From an uncultured Christensenella sp. (GTDB taxonomy: Bacteria > Bacillota > Clostridia > Christensenellales > Pumilibacteraceae), in assembly GCA_910585955.1 (NCBI GenBank), contig CAJUGC010000001.1:1-64000 (forward strand): a stretch of DNA of 64,000 bases, written 5' to 3'. Numbering within the stretch: position 1 is the stretch's first letter; the number at the start of each line of letters is the position of its first letter. Under the pieces are notes generated by a model that was given only the letters and a program-made list of their open reading frames with translations, searched no databases and was not told where the DNA came from. This document shows, in pieces, positions 23,967 to 32,972 of this stretch. The position numbers and the translations under genes are program-made.

Positions 23967-25244
23967 TTATACGGGGAACATCAAGTCGAGCAAGAACCTA
24001 TCCTCTTTCGTGTCTATCTTCGTACTGCCGCCGTATTTATCGACGAGCATTCTTATGCTTTTCAATCCGTATCCGTGCAGCCCGCCGTCGGACTTCGTCG
24101 TCCTCGGCACACCGCCCGAATAAGTGAGTTTGCCCGAAAAGTAATTTTCCGCGTGCACATAAATAAAATAATCTTTCTTTTCAAGCGACAATGACACTAC
24201 GCGCTTATCCTTATCCTCGAGCTTTTCCGCCGCTTCTATCGCATTGTCGAGGATATTGCCGAAAAGAGAGTATACGTCGACTTCGGACATAAACGCAAGG
24301 CTCTCCCCGTTGACGGCGCAGGTAAGTTCTATCCCGCTGTCCTTGCAACGGAAATTTTTACGCGTGAGAATAACGTCGAGCGCGGTGTTGCCCGTGTCGA
24401 AACTGCTGTCATAGCCGTCGACCGCTTCGCGAAGCTTATCCTTAAGCTCATCGGACATATCTCCGCCGCCGTGCGAGATCTGATGCTTTAAGTCGTGACA
24501 GGCAATGTTCACCTTGTCTATCATTGCTTTTTCAAAGTAGTACTGTTCCCTTTCCTCTTTCAGCATCGACTTGATCGTATCGCGCTCCATCTTCGTTCTG
24601 CGTCCCGACACGAGACTGACGAGCAGGGCAAATATCAGCGAACTTATGACCGTACTGTATACCCAGGTACACAGCCGCATAGCCAAAGCGCTTACATTGA
24701 CCGCCCAAAGAGAAATGAGATCGAGTACTACGGCGGTTGCTATTATAAGAAGGACAATCGCCAAAAGATATTTATTGTCTACTACTATCTTACCGAGCCG
24801 CAACTTCTTTATCAAGAGAAAAAGTACGCCGAGCACGACCGCCATAACGGCTATCATGACGAGAGAGAACAGAATATTACTGCTCTTTTCGAATATAAGC
24901 CGCGTTAAAATAGAATAAAGCCGTTGGCAGACGTTCTGCGTGAGATAGCTCGTGCTTCCGCAAAAAAGCGCTGTCCATACGTTGCACTCATAACACACAA
25001 GCGTTACGCCGGTAGCCATACCCATAAGCACGACGAAACCGAGCATTTGAGTCCAACGCCTTACTTCTATAGGCAGCGACGCAATAAATACATGAAACAT
25101 CAAATATCTCACCAAGCAAAACACGACGAAGCAAAGCGCCGCTCGCAATGCGAACAATTTGCGCTTGGGCGTCTTGTCGGCTATTATCCATATAGATACA
25201 AAGAAAATAATGTTTATATAAAGATCTTGAAGTTCCGCTCTCAA
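23967..25244 (-). CDS. AgrC-like sensor histidine kinase (GHKL type)
   Basis: A 425-residue kinase: about six membrane helices in residues 1-205, a coiled linker, then the histidine motif ACHDLKHQI and a GHKL ATPase domain with N-box FGNILDNAIEAAE and G-box HGYGLKSIRML. This is the layout of peptide-sensing kinases of the AgrC/ComD class. The start is TTG at 25244, because an in-frame stop lies seven codons upstream and the next ATG would cut into the membrane domain. It lies 30 bp after its LytTR partner. No agrB or agrD precursor gene is nearby, so the signal is unknown. Confidence 0.9.
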   Translation of the reverse strand: MRAELQDLYINIIFFVSIWIIADKTPKRKLFALRAALCFVVFCLVRYLMFHVFIASLPIEVRRWTQMLGFVVLMGMATGVTLVCYECNVWTALFCGSTSYLTQNVCQRLYSILTRLIFEKSSNILFSLVMIAVMAVVLGVLFLLIKKLRLGKIVVDNKYLLAIVLLIIATAVVLDLISLWAVNVSALAMRLCTWVYSTVISSLIFALLVSLVSGRRTKMERDTIKSMLKEEREQYYFEKAMIDKVNIACHDLKHQISHGGGDMSDELKDKLREAVDGYDSSFDTGNTALDVILTRKNFRCKDSGIELTCAVNGESLAFMSEVDVYSLFGNILDNAIEAAEKLEDKDKRVVSLSLEKKDYFIYVHAENYFSGKLTYSGGVPRTTKSDGGLHGYGLKSIRMLVDKYGGSTKIDTKEDRFLLDLMFPV

Positions 25245-25274
25245 CCTACATACCCCCGTTTATCGAATTTTGCT

Positions 25275-26000
25275 TCAATTCTTCTTGCCGCAACTCTTAT
25301 AAGAAAGGCTGTACTCGTGAAGCGCATCGACAAACGCCTGCTTTCGCGGACGACTTACGGTAAGATTTTCGCCGCCAACGCAAACCGTGTTGCCCTCTAT
25401 CCTCGTAACATTTCTAAGGTTAACGAGATAGCACCTGTTGCACTTACAGAACTGCTTTTCGGGCAACAATTTTTCTATGGCTCGCATCGTACCGTACGCG
25501 CGCAGATTGCCGTTTGAAGTATGATAGATGATTTCGTGATCGGATATCTCTATGTAGTTTAATTTATAAAGCTCGATCCGCGCCGCGCCGCCCACGGTAG
25601 GAAGCACCGCTTCCTCCCTCGACTTACTTGCGCAGCTTCCTATCGCACGCTCTATTTTTATCTTGAAGGTATTGTAGTTTACGGGCTTTAAAACGTAGTC
25701 GAGCGCACCGACTTCATACCCGTTTATCGCATATTTGGCAAGGAACGTGACGAACACAAGCACGACCGACGTATCTATGAGGCGAAGTTTTTTCGCAGTC
25801 TTAAGTCCGTTCATCTGCGGCATATCCACGTCCATAAATACGATGTCGTAATCCGGCGTATATTCGTCGAGAAAATTAAACCCGTTTTTGAAATGCGTTA
25901 TGTTAAAATCCACGCCGTACTCTTGCGTGTACTTTTCAAAACACGAAGTTAGATTTTCCGCCGACTCCCATTCGTCTTCGACTATAGCGATCTTATACAT
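25275..26000 (-). CDS. LytTR-family response regulator
   Basis: A 241-residue response regulator: receiver domain (about 1-125; acidic pocket EDEW near residue 9, phospho-acceptor Asp in DIVFMDVDMPQMNG, and KPVNY with the conserved Lys) and a C-terminal LytTR DNA-binding domain (about 140-237, LNYIEISDHEIIYHTSNG through CNRCYLVNLRNV). It forms an operon with the AgrC-like kinase. LytTR proteins bind pairs of about 9-bp direct repeats two helical turns apart, and such repeats are found upstream of the neighbouring GH3 operon. The start follows AGGAGAACAGT. Confidence 0.93.
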   Translation of the reverse strand: MYKIAIVEDEWESAENLTSCFEKYTQEYGVDFNITHFKNGFNFLDEYTPDYDIVFMDVDMPQMNGLKTAKKLRLIDTSVVLVFVTFLAKYAINGYEVGALDYVLKPVNYNTFKIKIERAIGSCASKSREEAVLPTVGGAARIELYKLNYIEISDHEIIYHTSNGNLRAYGTMRAIEKLLPEKQFCKCNRCYLVNLRNVTRIEGNTVCVGGENLTVSRPRKQAFVDALHEYSLSYKSCGKKN

Positions 26001-26020
26001 ACTGTTCTCCTATAAAAAAC

Positions 26021-26092
26021 ATTATAGCACGAATTGCAGAGCAAAACGGGATTCACTACGCCAATTGTCGTTTTACAACGTGAATTGCACTT
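26021..26092 (-). promoter_or_regulatory. Promoter of the LytTR operon with motif copies upstream
   Basis: The minus strand has an extended -10, TGCTATAAT (TATAAT at 26026-26021), with a poor -35. Upstream lie CAATTGTCGTT (26062-26072) and GAATTGCACTT (26082-26092), 20 bp apart. The stretch 26062-26087 is also an imperfect palindrome, CAATT-GTCGTT...AACGTG-AATTG. These resemble the repeats upstream of the GH3 operon, so autoregulation is likely. Confidence 0.5.
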
Positions 26093-26181
26093 TATCTTGA
26101 ATATGTACCGACTATATTCTTATTATACGCTCCCCCCCCCGAAAGTAAAGCTTTTTTTCGCGCGCCAAACAAACGAAACCG

Positions 26182-26208
26182 AAAAAAAAGCTCTCGCAAA
26201 GCGAAAGC
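26182..26208 (-). terminator. Terminator of the mazG-dusB-antiporter operon
   Basis: GCTTTCGC-ttt-GCGAGAGC on the minus strand followed by eight Ts, 21 bp past the antiporter stop. Between this and the regulator promoter lies a run of nine Cs (26132-26140). Confidence 0.8.
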
Positions 26209-26229
26209 CGTTAAACGAAAATTCGTTCT

Positions 26230-27447
26230 TCAAGCCGTAAGCGGCAGTTGTCTGTCCGATTTGAACAACACCTTTAAAAGTATGGGAGCGATAAGAGAAG
26301 AGACTATTACGAGCACTATGACGGCGGACAGATAGACAGGCGGGATAACGCCGCTGTCCATACCCTTTTGAGCAACTATTAGGGCGACCTCGCCACGGGC
26401 TATCATACCTACTCCGATCTTCAGCGAGTCCTTTACGGAAAATTTACATATCTTCGCCGCACCGCCGCAGCCTATTATCTTTCCGCCTATGCCTGCGAGC
26501 ACGAAAAGCAGAGCGAACAACAGCACCTGCGGCGTCATGCCCTCGAAAGTTGTCTTTATCCCTATAGACGCAAAGAACACGGGCGAAAATATCATGTACG
26601 AACCCACGTCGACCTTATGTTCTATATATCCCGTCTCCTTAAGATTGGAAAGGATTATGCCGGCAAGGTACGCGCCCGTAATATCGGCTATTCCGAAGAA
26701 ATGTTCGGCAACATACGCATAGATGAAGCAGACGGCAAGTCCCATTATTGGCACTCGTCTGCGGTGCGGATACTTTTTGACCAACCACTTAAATAGGCGG
26801 TTGAGCATGAGTCCCGCTCCTATCGCAACTACGAAAAAGAGCACGGTCTTTACTATAGTATCGATCGCAGCCGCGCCTGCGCCGCCCGACGACGGATTTT
26901 TGAGTCCCATTACCACAGTGAGAATTATTATGCCTATTACGTCGTCTATAATGGCGGCGGAAAGAATAGCCGTTCCCACCTTGCCCTTGAGCTTTCCCAG
27001 CTCCTTAAGCGTTTCGACGGTTATGGATACGCTGGTAGCCGTAATTATTACGCCGACAAACACGCACGCGAGCACGCCGTGTATGTCGCTTGTTCCGAAA
27101 AACGGCATAGCGATGAGAAAACCGAGTCCGAGCGGCACCAAGACGCCGAACATGGCTATGAGCATCGCGACGGGACCCGTGCTTTTAAGTTCCTTTAAAT
27201 CGGTTTCGAGTCCCGCGGAAAACATTATCATAACTACGCCTATTTCCGCGATTACCGTAAGCGCGTCCGACGTCGAAACGGGTACGAACTTTCCGCCCGT
27301 AAGCGGAGACCAGATCGCGCCGCCGAGAAGCAAGCCCGCGATTATCGCGCCGACGACCTGCGGCAGTCCCAATTTTTTCATGAGAATACCGAAAACTTTT
27401 GTAAATATCAATATCAGAGCAAGCTCGAGCAAAAACGTATAGTCCAT
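26230..27447 (-). CDS. CPA2-family Na+(K+)/H+ antiporter
   Basis: A 405-residue membrane protein with about 12 helices of the Na_H_Exchanger (NapA/KefB-like) family. Typical parts are KKLGLPQVVGAIIAGLLLG near the N-terminus, AAIIDDVIGIIIL with the paired Asp residues of the ion site, and RGEVALIVAQKG near the C-terminus. It swaps Na+ or K+ for protons. There is no C-terminal RCK/TrkA_N domain, unlike KefB/C. It is last in mazG-dusB-antiporter, 4 bp after dusB. Confidence 0.9.
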   Translation of the reverse strand: MDYTFLLELALILIFTKVFGILMKKLGLPQVVGAIIAGLLLGGAIWSPLTGGKFVPVSTSDALTVIAEIGVVMIMFSAGLETDLKELKSTGPVAMLIAMFGVLVPLGLGFLIAMPFFGTSDIHGVLACVFVGVIITATSVSITVETLKELGKLKGKVGTAILSAAIIDDVIGIIILTVVMGLKNPSSGGAGAAAIDTIVKTVLFFVVAIGAGLMLNRLFKWLVKKYPHRRRVPIMGLAVCFIYAYVAEHFFGIADITGAYLAGIILSNLKETGYIEHKVDVGSYMIFSPVFFASIGIKTTFEGMTPQVLLFALLFVLAGIGGKIIGCGGAAKICKFSVKDSLKIGVGMIARGEVALIVAQKGMDSGVIPPVYLSAVIVLVIVSSLIAPILLKVLFKSDRQLPLTA

Positions 27448-27451
27448 CGTT

Positions 27452-28408
27452 CTAACCTCTTTCCTTCAATCCTTCCTTCAAAAGAGTTTTCATCTCTTCG
27501 GCGCACTCTGCGCTCTGAAGCGCGACTTTAAGCGAGCGGCTGTCCGTCCTTCCTTTCAGATAGTAGGCTATGTGCTTTCGGAAGGCTTTCGTCGCATATT
27601 CGTCCGAAAAGTATTCCGTCATATAATCTATATGCCTTATCGCGGTTTCGACTGCGTCCTCTCTTTCTCCGCAGATAATTTCCTTAAAAAGCCACGGTTT
27701 ACCAAGCGCGCCGCGACCTATCATAATGCCGTCTACGCCGCTTTCTTTTACACGCAAAGCGAATGTCGCCGCGTCGGCTACATCGCCGTTGCCTATGACG
27801 GGAACGCTCGCAGCGCATTTAATCCGCGCAATCGCCTGCCAATCCGCTTTTCCGCCGTAGAGCTGCCTCACCGTTCTGCCGTGGACGGCTATCGCCGCCG
27901 CGCCCGCATTTTCGAGACATTTCGCAAATTCCTCGGCGGAATCGCCGTTATCTATCCCGAGGCGCATTTTGACGGTCACGGGTCGGCGGGCGGCTTCGCA
28001 GGCGGCGCGGACTATTTCCGCGGCGCGAACTTTATCCGATAAAAGCGCGCTCCCCGCGCCGAGCTTGGTGACTTTCGGCATGGGACAGCCCATATTTATG
28101 TCGACTATTTCAAAATCCGCAAGACATTCTCTTTCCGTCAGCACGAGTCTGAAAACTTCGGGATCGCTGCCGAAAAGCTGAACGGCGCAAGGCTTCTCGC
28201 GTCTGACTCTTCTTAAAAGACTTTCCGTCTTGTCGCTGCCGTACTTTAGTCCGTTTACGCTGACCATTTCCGTAACGGTGAGTCCCACTCCGCTTTCCTT
28301 GCACAGTTTGCGAAATGCGACGTCGGTAAAGCCCGCAAGCGGCGCAAGCACCAAGTTGTTTTCGAGCACGACTCCGCCTATATCGAGTTTGTGAACATAC
28401 GCGGACAT
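27452..28408 (-). CDS. dusB: tRNA-dihydrouridine synthase (DusB-like)
   Basis: A 318-residue flavin TIM-barrel enzyme that reduces uridines in the tRNA D-loop. The catalytic cysteine sits in DINMGCPMPKVTKLGAGSALL; the FMN site is seen in LAPLAGFTDVAFRKLC and MIGRGALGKPW. It overlaps mazG by one base and precedes the antiporter. Confidence 0.94.
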   Translation of the reverse strand: MSAYVHKLDIGGVVLENNLVLAPLAGFTDVAFRKLCKESGVGLTVTEMVSVNGLKYGSDKTESLLRRVRREKPCAVQLFGSDPEVFRLVLTERECLADFEIVDINMGCPMPKVTKLGAGSALLSDKVRAAEIVRAACEAARRPVTVKMRLGIDNGDSAEEFAKCLENAGAAAIAVHGRTVRQLYGGKADWQAIARIKCAASVPVIGNGDVADAATFALRVKESGVDGIMIGRGALGKPWLFKEIICGEREDAVETAIRHIDYMTEYFSDEYATKAFRKHIAYYLKGRTDSRSLKVALQSAECAEEMKTLLKEGLKERG

Positions 28409-29640
28409 CAGTCCTTAAAGCCCTCTATATATTCGCAAATTTTTTTATTGAGCGCGGTTTCCGCATCTATGCCGTTTGCGGAAGCCAAGCGCACGAGTTC
28501 GAACAATTTATTCCCCAACTCCGTTTCGTTTGTTTGCTCTTCGGTTTTTTCCGCTCTGCCCGCCTTAAGGGCTTTCTTGTACGCCTTTTGCGCGCGCAAA
28601 AGAGAGGGAAAGCCTTTAGGCAGTCTCGTCAGAATGTCGTAAAGACTCGTATAACTCTTTTCCACTGCTTTTGCGTTTTCCCAGAACTTCAAAGCTTCCG
28701 AGGAATCGCCCGCCCTGTCTTTGCCGAATATATGCGTGTGCCGCGAATACAGCTTGCCGCAAAGTTCGCTTATTACGTCGCCCGTCGTAAACTCTCCCGT
28801 ACGCGCCGCCATATCGCAATGAAATACCGCTTGCAAAAGCACGTCGCCTATCTCTTCGCGCATGGCGTCCGTATCGCCCGAATCTATCGCGTCGACCGCC
28901 TCATAGGCCTCTTCTATGAGATTGGTGCGTATGCTCTCGTGCGTCTGAGCTTTGTCCCACGGACAACCGTCGGGCGCGGTGAGTCTCGCCATTATGCGCA
29001 TCAGATCGGCAAAAGTGTAGCGCGCCTTATCAAGCGAGCGATCTCCCTCTATAAAAAGACAGGCGTCGAACGAATACTTCTTCTGCCTGTCGAGTTCCTC
29101 GAGAGAAATCTCCGAAGTCTTGCCGCAAGAAGAAAAATATACTTTCGTTTCGGGCGCGAAGTATTCCAAAAGATAGAGCTTCACTTCGCCCGCAAGAAAC
29201 GCGTCCCCTATCTCCGTGATCTCTACCGCAACGCCTCCGTCTATGTACGGACGCGCGTCCATTGCTCCGTAAGCCGTCATAGTAAGCCGGGCGTCGCACG
29301 CACGCCTTATACCGCCGCTCACACCGCGCACAAGCTTTACGTCCTTCCCCGCCGCTTCGAGCACGCGAAAAACCCCGTCGCTTATTCCGTCGCCGTCAGT
29401 GCAGTAAACTACGTCGCCGCTCTTTTCGAGCTTTAGGAGCTTGTTTGCGACAGTCTCGTCCAAACTGTCGAAATTATCGCTCTCGTCGAAGATTTCGTCC
29501 ATTGATACGCTTGCGCCGACCGCCTTGCACGCCGCCGTCTTAAAAGTCTTGACGGCAACCGTCGCTGCGTCGGAAATAGCTTTTTTCGCCTCGAATGTAA
29601 GCTCGTCGGCTTTAGCGCCCAGCCCGATTACGGTTATCAT
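28408..29640 (-). CDS. mazG: Nucleoside triphosphate pyrophosphohydrolase MazG with methylase-like domain (YabN type)
   Basis: A 410-residue fusion: an N-terminal tetrapyrrole-methylase-like domain (MITVIGLGAKADELTFEAKKAI, about 1-185) and a C-terminal MazG domain (about 215-400) with the metal-binding LIEEAYEAVDAID and MREEIGDVLLQ helices. MazG hydrolyses NTPs to NMP and pyrophosphate, clearing non-canonical nucleotides. Bacillus YabN has the same architecture. It is first in a three-gene operon behind a consensus promoter and ribosome site AAAGGA. Confidence 0.92.
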   Translation of the reverse strand: MITVIGLGAKADELTFEAKKAISDAATVAVKTFKTAACKAVGASVSMDEIFDESDNFDSLDETVANKLLKLEKSGDVVYCTDGDGISDGVFRVLEAAGKDVKLVRGVSGGIRRACDARLTMTAYGAMDARPYIDGGVAVEITEIGDAFLAGEVKLYLLEYFAPETKVYFSSCGKTSEISLEELDRQKKYSFDACLFIEGDRSLDKARYTFADLMRIMARLTAPDGCPWDKAQTHESIRTNLIEEAYEAVDAIDSGDTDAMREEIGDVLLQAVFHCDMAARTGEFTTGDVISELCGKLYSRHTHIFGKDRAGDSSEALKFWENAKAVEKSYTSLYDILTRLPKGFPSLLRAQKAYKKALKAGRAEKTEEQTNETELGNKLFELVRLASANGIDAETALNKKICEYIEGFKD

Positions 29641-29673
29641 GATATATCGTTCCTTTGATTGTTTTGCACCCGT

Positions 29674-29702
29674 AGTATACTACTTTTGTGCGCAATAAGC
29701 AA
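29674..29702 (-). promoter_or_regulatory. Sigma-A promoter for mazG operon
   Basis: Minus strand TTGCTT (29702-29697), 17 bp, TATACT (29679-29674), about 30 nt before mazG. Confidence 0.6.
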
Positions 29703-29798
29703 ACAAAAAAACCGAGGAAAATAAAAAAACAGTATCTATAATGCTTGCATAAAACGGCACGAAACGATAAATAATATGAGTACAAGGAGGAAATTGAA

Positions 29799-29954
29799 AT
29801 GGAAAAGCTCAATTCGGGTGAAATTGCGCCCAAGACCGGCGAGTACAACGTAGTATCTTCCAACGGTCGCATTGTCGGCACTGTCCATGTAAGCAAGGGC
29901 GACAGAATGCCTCCGACGCAGAGTTCCAACAACCACTTCGAGTTCAACAAGTAA
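29799..29954 (+). CDS. YjzC-like small protein
   Basis: A 51-residue protein starting MEKLNSGEIAPKTGEYNV and ending SSNNHFEFNK. The pattern SGEIAPKTGEY...VHVSKGDRMPPTQ...NNHFEF resembles the small YjzC family of Bacillus, whose function is unknown. The ATG at 29799 follows a perfect AAGGAGG (29784-29790) with 8-nt spacing, and a strong terminator comes 40 bp after the stop, so it is a stand-alone and probably well expressed gene. It has no signal peptide, membrane segment or cysteines. A TATAAT at 29737-29742 or TTGCAT-N17-TAAATA at 29745-29773 could be its promoter. Confidence 0.75.
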   Translation: MEKLNSGEIAPKTGEYNVVSSNGRIVGTVHVSKGDRMPPTQSSNNHFEFNK

Positions 29955-29992
29955 CTTTAAGTAGATAAGGAACCGAACTCCGCTTTGCGGAG

Positions 29993-30035
29993 AAAACAGC
30001 CGTAGTTTGACTTCAATCGAACTACGGCTGTTTTT
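29993..30035 (+). terminator. Terminator of the YjzC-like gene
   Basis: AAAACAGCCGTAGTTTGA pairs with TCGAACTACGGCTGTTTT (one G-T pair) around a 6-nt loop, then TTTTT. A long, near-perfect intrinsic terminator. Confidence 0.85.
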
Positions 30036-30078
30036 ACGTTTTTTCACAAACAATTCACATAAAAACAATTCCTTTTCT

Positions 30079-30107
30079 TTGACATTATTCTCTAAAGATA
30101 ATATAAT
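30079..30107 (+). promoter_or_regulatory. Consensus promoter for the fused ABC exporter
   Basis: TTGACA (30079-30084), 17 bp, TATAAT (30102-30107). Both hexamers are perfect. The leader to the ATG at 30164 is about 50 nt and contains AAGAGGAGG. Confidence 0.85.
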
Positions 30108-30163
30108 AATAATCAATTAAACTGCGTAAATATTTACGCGACCTTGGCAAGAGGAGGCAAAAA

Positions 30164-32926
30164 ATGCTCAAGCTGCAATCTATAAAAAAAGATTACGTCA
30201 CATCAAACGAAACCGTCCACGCTTTGAAAGGGTTAGACATTGAATTTCGGGCAAATGAATTCGTCTCGATACTCGGTCCGAGCGGCTGCGGAAAAACGAC
30301 GCTTTTGAACATAATCGGCGGACTGGACCACTATACGGACGGCGACCTCTATATAGACGGCGTGAGCACGAAATCATTCAAGGACAGAGACTGGGACACC
30401 TACCGAAATCACCGCATAGGCTTTATCTTTCAAAGCTACAACTTGATACCCCACCAGACCGTTCTCGAAAACGTAGAGCTTGCGCTCACCATTTCGGGCA
30501 TAGACAAAGCGGCGCGTATTGCAAAGGCAAAAGACGCTCTCGACAAAGTAGGACTTAAAGGTCAGTACAATAAAAAACCCAATCAGCTCTCGGGCGGGCA
30601 ATGTCAGCGCGTGGCGATTGCACGCGCGCTCGTAAACGAGCCGGAGATCCTCCTTGCCGACGAGCCCACGGGCGCGCTCGACACTACGACCTCCGTACAA
30701 ATAATGGAGCTCATAAAAGAAATCGCAAAAGAACGACTCGTCATAATGGTAACGCACAATCCCGAAATCGCCGAGAAGTATTCTACGCGTATAGTCAAAC
30801 TTCTCGACGGCAATATAGTTTCGGATTCCGATCCTTACGCTTCAAAACCCGAAGACGAAGAAACCCGCAAGCACAAGGAAATATCCAAGAAATCGAAGCT
30901 CTCCTTTTGGCAGGCTTTCAGGCTGTCCGCGAGAAATCTCCGTTCGAAATTCAAGCGCACGCTTATGGTCTGCCTCGCCGGAAGCATAGGCATAATAGGC
31001 GTCGCCACTGTCCTTGCGGTTCGCAGCGGCGTGCTCGGATATATAAGCGATATGCAAGACGATATGCTGTCGGGCAATCCCATTACGATAAGCGAAGAGG
31101 CGCTGGATCTAAGCTCCGTAATGTCGGCAATGACTATGGGCGAACAAGCGGAGGCCTCCAAAATCGCCATAGAGGACGGGAAAATAAACGTAAGTTCCGT
31201 AATAGAATATCTCGTCTCGCGCGCAGACAGCGCCGAAACGATGACTATCTCAAACGAAATCACGCAAGAATACATAGATTTCGTAAACGCCATGCCGAAA
31301 GAATACTATTCGGCTATAGTCCCCTACTACGGCGTAGCGATGTCGAACAACCTGTTCACAGACTTCCACTTCACCGATAAAAACGGCGAAACCGGCGAGC
31401 AGATAATGTCTCTGACGGCAGGTCGGCAGATATATACGGCTCTGCTCGAACAGACCGATTACAAAGACTATTCGTCGATGATAACGTCGTTTGCGACAGG
31501 TTTTTCGCAAATGCCCAACAACACCGACTTCGTGCTTTCGCAATACGACATTCTGAACGACGGCGGACATCTTCCGACAAAATCAAACGAAATAATGATA
31601 GTCGTGAACGGCGACCACGAACTTTCCGATCTCACTCTCGCGCAGCTCGGATATTATTCTCAAAGCGAATTCTTCAACGCGGTGTACAGAGCGGCGGGGC
31701 GCGACGACCTCGTAGACGAAAATATCTCCGACATAAAACAGTTCACCTACGAGGAACTTCTCAACAAAAAATTCACCTGGTATCCGAATGACGTCGTGTA
31801 TACGAAAAACCCGGGGACGTCCTTACGCCCTCAAGCGCAGTACCCGTTCGATTACAACCATAAAATAGAGAGCGGCGAAACATGGGAGGACGGCAAAGAA
31901 CTGACTATTACGGCGATTCTCAAGCCGAAATCCGGCACGTCGTACGGCTGTCTCTCGAGCGGCTTTTACTATACGACGGCGTTCACGGAAGAAGTGCTCG
32001 AAAGCGGCAGAGCTTCGGAAATAGCAGAGTATATAAACAACCTGCCCGAAGACAGAGAAAAGACCATAACGAGCGGATACTATCAGACGGCGATTCCCGG
32101 AACGGACGAAATGGCGGAGTTTCCGTACGGCATAACTTACCGATTCGACTTTTATTGGGACGGCGCCGATCTTTCTCCCGAAGACTATTGGCATACGGGC
32201 AACGTCGGCTTTATCGGAAGCAATTCCTCTATGGCGGCAATTCTCGGCTCGATGATGAACTTACCGTATGCGGACGTTCATACGTTTACTTTGAGGCAAG
32301 CCGGCGGCGCAACCCTACCCAACCGAATAAGCGTCTACCCCGTCGATTTCGAACTTAAGGACGAAGTAACGAAATATCTCGATTTGTGGAACGCAAAGGA
32401 CGAAAACGGCAACAAGTATGAAATGACCGTCGGAGGCATAACGCTTTCGGCAAACAGAAGCGACGTCACCTATACGGACAATCTTTCCATAATCATTTCC
32501 ATGATAAGCGATATGATAAATATAGTCTCGATCGCGCTTGTTGCGTTTACGGCGCTTTCGCTCGTCGTCTCGACCGTCATGATCGCAATCATAACCTATG
32601 TTTCCGTCATAGAACGCGTAAAGGAAATAGGCGTCATACGTTCGCTGGGCGGCAGAAAAGGAGACGTATCGCGGCTCTTTAATGCAGAGACGTTTATAAT
32701 AGGATTGATTTCGGGACTTGTCGGCATAGCCATAACATATATAATAGAGGGCATAGTCAATCTCTGCATAGGCACGGCGTTCGGCATATACTCTATTGTC
32801 GCGCTTTCCATACCTACGGCGCTCATAATGATAGCGATAAGCATCGCTCTCACACTTGTGTCGGGTCTTATCCCCGCAAGACTCGCGGCAAAGAAAGATC
32901 CGGTGGACGCTCTGCGCAGCGAATAA
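30164..32926 (+). CDS. ABC transporter with fused ATPase and FtsX-type permease
   Basis: A 920-residue MacB-like fusion. Residues 1-225 are an ABC ATPase of the LolD/MacB group: Walker A GPSGCGKTT, signature LSGGQCQRVAIARAL, Walker B ILLADEPTGALD. A basic linker leads to a first membrane helix (about 267-287), a large external domain (about 290-785), then three helices and the FtsX domain (about 795-910; VIERVKEIGVIRSLGGRKGDVSRLF and GLIPARLAAKKDPVDALRSE are typical). These proteins work by a mechanotransmission cycle on peptides, antibiotics or lipoproteins; the substrate is unknown. No fusion partner or kinase lies beside it. Confidence 0.9.
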   Translation: MLKLQSIKKDYVTSNETVHALKGLDIEFRANEFVSILGPSGCGKTTLLNIIGGLDHYTDGDLYIDGVSTKSFKDRDWDTYRNHRIGFIFQSYNLIPHQTVLENVELALTISGIDKAARIAKAKDALDKVGLKGQYNKKPNQLSGGQCQRVAIARALVNEPEILLADEPTGALDTTTSVQIMELIKEIAKERLVIMVTHNPEIAEKYSTRIVKLLDGNIVSDSDPYASKPEDEETRKHKEISKKSKLSFWQAFRLSARNLRSKFKRTLMVCLAGSIGIIGVATVLAVRSGVLGYISDMQDDMLSGNPITISEEALDLSSVMSAMTMGEQAEASKIAIEDGKINVSSVIEYLVSRADSAETMTISNEITQEYIDFVNAMPKEYYSAIVPYYGVAMSNNLFTDFHFTDKNGETGEQIMSLTAGRQIYTALLEQTDYKDYSSMITSFATGFSQMPNNTDFVLSQYDILNDGGHLPTKSNEIMIVVNGDHELSDLTLAQLGYYSQSEFFNAVYRAAGRDDLVDENISDIKQFTYEELLNKKFTWYPNDVVYTKNPGTSLRPQAQYPFDYNHKIESGETWEDGKELTITAILKPKSGTSYGCLSSGFYYTTAFTEEVLESGRASEIAEYINNLPEDREKTITSGYYQTAIPGTDEMAEFPYGITYRFDFYWDGADLSPEDYWHTGNVGFIGSNSSMAAILGSMMNLPYADVHTFTLRQAGGATLPNRISVYPVDFELKDEVTKYLDLWNAKDENGNKYEMTVGGITLSANRSDVTYTDNLSIIISMISDMINIVSIALVAFTALSLVVSTVMIAIITYVSVIERVKEIGVIRSLGGRKGDVSRLFNAETFIIGLISGLVGIAITYIIEGIVNLCIGTAFGIYSIVALSIPTALIMIAISIALTLVSGLIPARLAAKKDPVDALRSE

Positions 32927-32972
32927 GCCCAAAAACACGTTCGTTGCGCCAATGCGCATTCGGAGACATCGA

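Noticed and set aside
26132..26140. Run of nine Cs as a phase-variation switch
   Set aside because: It is between a terminator and the next promoter, not in a coding region or between -35 and -10 boxes; slippage or a sequencing artefact is as likely.
32856..32972. An N-terminal extension of cysK overlapping the ABC gene
   Set aside because: The extra residues do not resemble CysK, and a ribosome site stands just before the internal ATG at 32973.
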